From Dimorphilus gyrociliatus (Eukaryota; Annelida; Polychaeta; Dinophilidae), in assembly GCA_904063045.1 (NCBI GenBank), contig CAJFCJ010000010.1, positions 434,001 through 498,000 of the forward strand: a stretch of 64,000 nucleotides of DNA. The letters are read 5' to 3'. The position numbers and the translations under genes were made by a program. Below the pieces are notes generated by a model, which worked only from the letters and a program-made list of their open reading frames with translations, was not told the origin of the DNA and searched no databases. Shown piece after piece: positions 62,216-64,000 of the stretch. How positions within the stretch are numbered: the stretch's first letter is position 1; every line of letters begins with the position of its first letter.

Positions 62216-64000
62216 AAAGTGAAACATGTCTCCTTTTTTCTTGACTCTGATTTGTAAATGTATAAAGTGTGCGGTTATTTTTTTGGGTGGTGTTTTATTA
62301 TAATTTCTATTGTTTTTTAATTATTATATTTTTTTGTGCATGCTTTTGTTATAAATACTCGAATTGCTATATATTGTATAGATACATATATATATATAGA
62401 AAGAAAGAGAGAGAGAGAGAGAGACAGAGAGAGCGGCATATATATATATGCATATTACACATAGACATTTTAAGTAAAAACTTTTTAAATATATGTATAC
62501 TGTGTGTATATGTCTTATATGATCGTTATCAGGAATGAAAATAATCTATATCAAATTGTAGAACTTAATTTTTTGGGTGGGTTTGCATCAATTTGCATAT
62601 TTTTTATTTTTTAGGTGCTTTTATAAATATATATATATACTATATATATTCAATTTAAAAATTATTTATATATATATATGTATTTATATTTATGTATATA
62701 ATAATGCATGTTTGTTTTTTTTTCATTATATATATCTATAGATACATATATATATATATATATACATATATATGTATGTATGTTATAAAGAAAACAAATA
62801 CAAGAATTTTTTCTCCTAATATATATATAAAGAGGCGAAAATACAACAAGGCCGACGTTTTACAACGCAGCTGTCCGGATCAAGCGTGCGTCACGTCGCG
62901 GATTAAGAGATTAGTAGAAGGTGGGCGTCGGCCGTCATTTATGCAGGCCTATTATAGCGTCTATTTATCTCTTATATAATGTACTACATGTGTATATTTA
63001 GATTGAAATTTTATAAGTAATGTGTATATTTAGATTATACAGTATATATATATATATATACGATTATAAATATATAACTACGCAAAAGCAAATACGCTAC
63101 ATGGAATATATGAAAAAACAACCCACGCGCACGGAACGCCTGGAAATTGTATATACACAAATAGAAAATGGGGCGATTTCAATGCAAACACGACATTTGG
63201 CGGCGACGTCTTGAACAATAGCCGTTCATCCGTCTTGAGTGGTCAGTTTTGCGCGTCGAACGCATCTGCTGCTCATTCTAGGAACGTCGCACCTGGCCGC
63301 ATTGTGACGTAACGACTACGCTCCGTTTGTTTTGGAATAATGTTCCATTTTCTTCCATTAAGTCGACTGTATATGTATATGCATAAGGATAGAGGGGAGC
63401 AAAGAGAGAGAGGGAAACGAAAGGCGGGGACACAAACAATGGAAAGGGTAAAAGAAAAACAATTGCTTAAAATATTCTTAATTGCTGGGATTATAAATAG
63501 CACAGCAGCGAGTGTTTACGATTATTAGAGACAACGAAATCTCATTAGGAAAGAAATTCTCCTGAAGGACATTTAAATATTTATCTATTTTATGTTTTTA
63601 TTAATTTTCTTTGAAATTTTTATAAGTTTAGAAAATGTTGTAGTATCAAGATTTTAAATTTTCATCCATTGTCCCCTCTTACTCGCATTAAAAAAGAAAC
63701 AATTATAAATATATTAAAAATATATAAAAATGAATATTCATTAATTAGAACAGGTACACTTAAGCATAAATTCACTATGTGTTTTAATTAGACTTTAAAG
63801 AATAGAGTATTAATTGAATCATTTATATAAAAAAATTTCTTTTTTACGACAGTTTTACTCTTTTTCACATTTTTCGTGATAATATTCTATGGAAAACATA
63901 GAAAGATACAGAGAACATATGTATATAAATTTGGATATATATTTATTTATCAGTCTAATCTCTTACAACTCAATCGTGTTTAATTTCAAAACGCCTAACC
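62216..64000. other. PROX 3' flank
   Basis: Begins with the PROX 3' UTR. Contains a (GA)n tract at about 62400-62434, several (TA)n tracts (62630-62765, 63046-63060), a TATACAGTATATA element at 63037 and one GCGTCTA at 62957. The block 62830-63540 is less AT-rich than its surroundings but has no coding signal I can support. Confidence 0.55.
62400..62434. repeat. (GA)n microsatellite
   Basis: GA run with one CAGA interruption. Confidence 0.9.

Overview
The window is nuclear DNA from a small-genome bilaterian animal, most likely a protostome and possibly a lophotrochozoan such as a small annelid; the species cannot be fixed from sequence alone. The evidence is spliced genes with GT-AG introns mostly of 55-90 bp, strong AT richness, (TA)n and (GA)n microsatellites, and animal developmental genes (ovo-like, Dispatched, Prospero/PROX) beside housekeeping genes. 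I see no rRNA, tRNA, CRISPR, viral or clear transposon coding sequence.

Layout, left to right: a glycine-transporter-like SLC6 gene (minus, 3' end cut by the window edge); an ING1/2-type PHD chromatin reader (minus); a divergent UDP-glycosyltransferase (minus); a class-III-like myosin ending in an SH2 domain (plus); an Ovo/OVOL zinc-finger factor (plus); a second, unnamed zinc-finger gene (minus, convergent with ovo); two tandem, single-exon, secreted paralogues of unknown family (plus); a very large RBR-type E3 ubiquitin ligase whose N-terminal part looks like the helicase-associated half of a DEAH12-type protein (minus); NFXL1 (plus); Dispatched (minus, 7.3 kb); LONRF (minus); and Prospero/PROX (plus) with long introns and a 4.6 kb gene-free upstream region.

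I rebuilt exon joins by eye and tested them by reading frame. For ING, UGT, myosin, ovo, the second zinc-finger gene, RBR, NFXL1, LONRF and PROX the summed coding length is an exact multiple of three and ends at a stop. The weakest joins are the 5' end of SLC6, one junction in Dispatched and the first coding donor of PROX. The genes are functionally unrelated neighbours rather than an operon.

The most interesting items are the tandem secreted pair, the myosin-SH2 fusion, the RBR ligase that keeps helicase C-terminal parts without RecA domains, a CTCF-like motif scattered through non-coding DNA, and a short motif (AGCGTCTAY) concentrated in the PROX locus.
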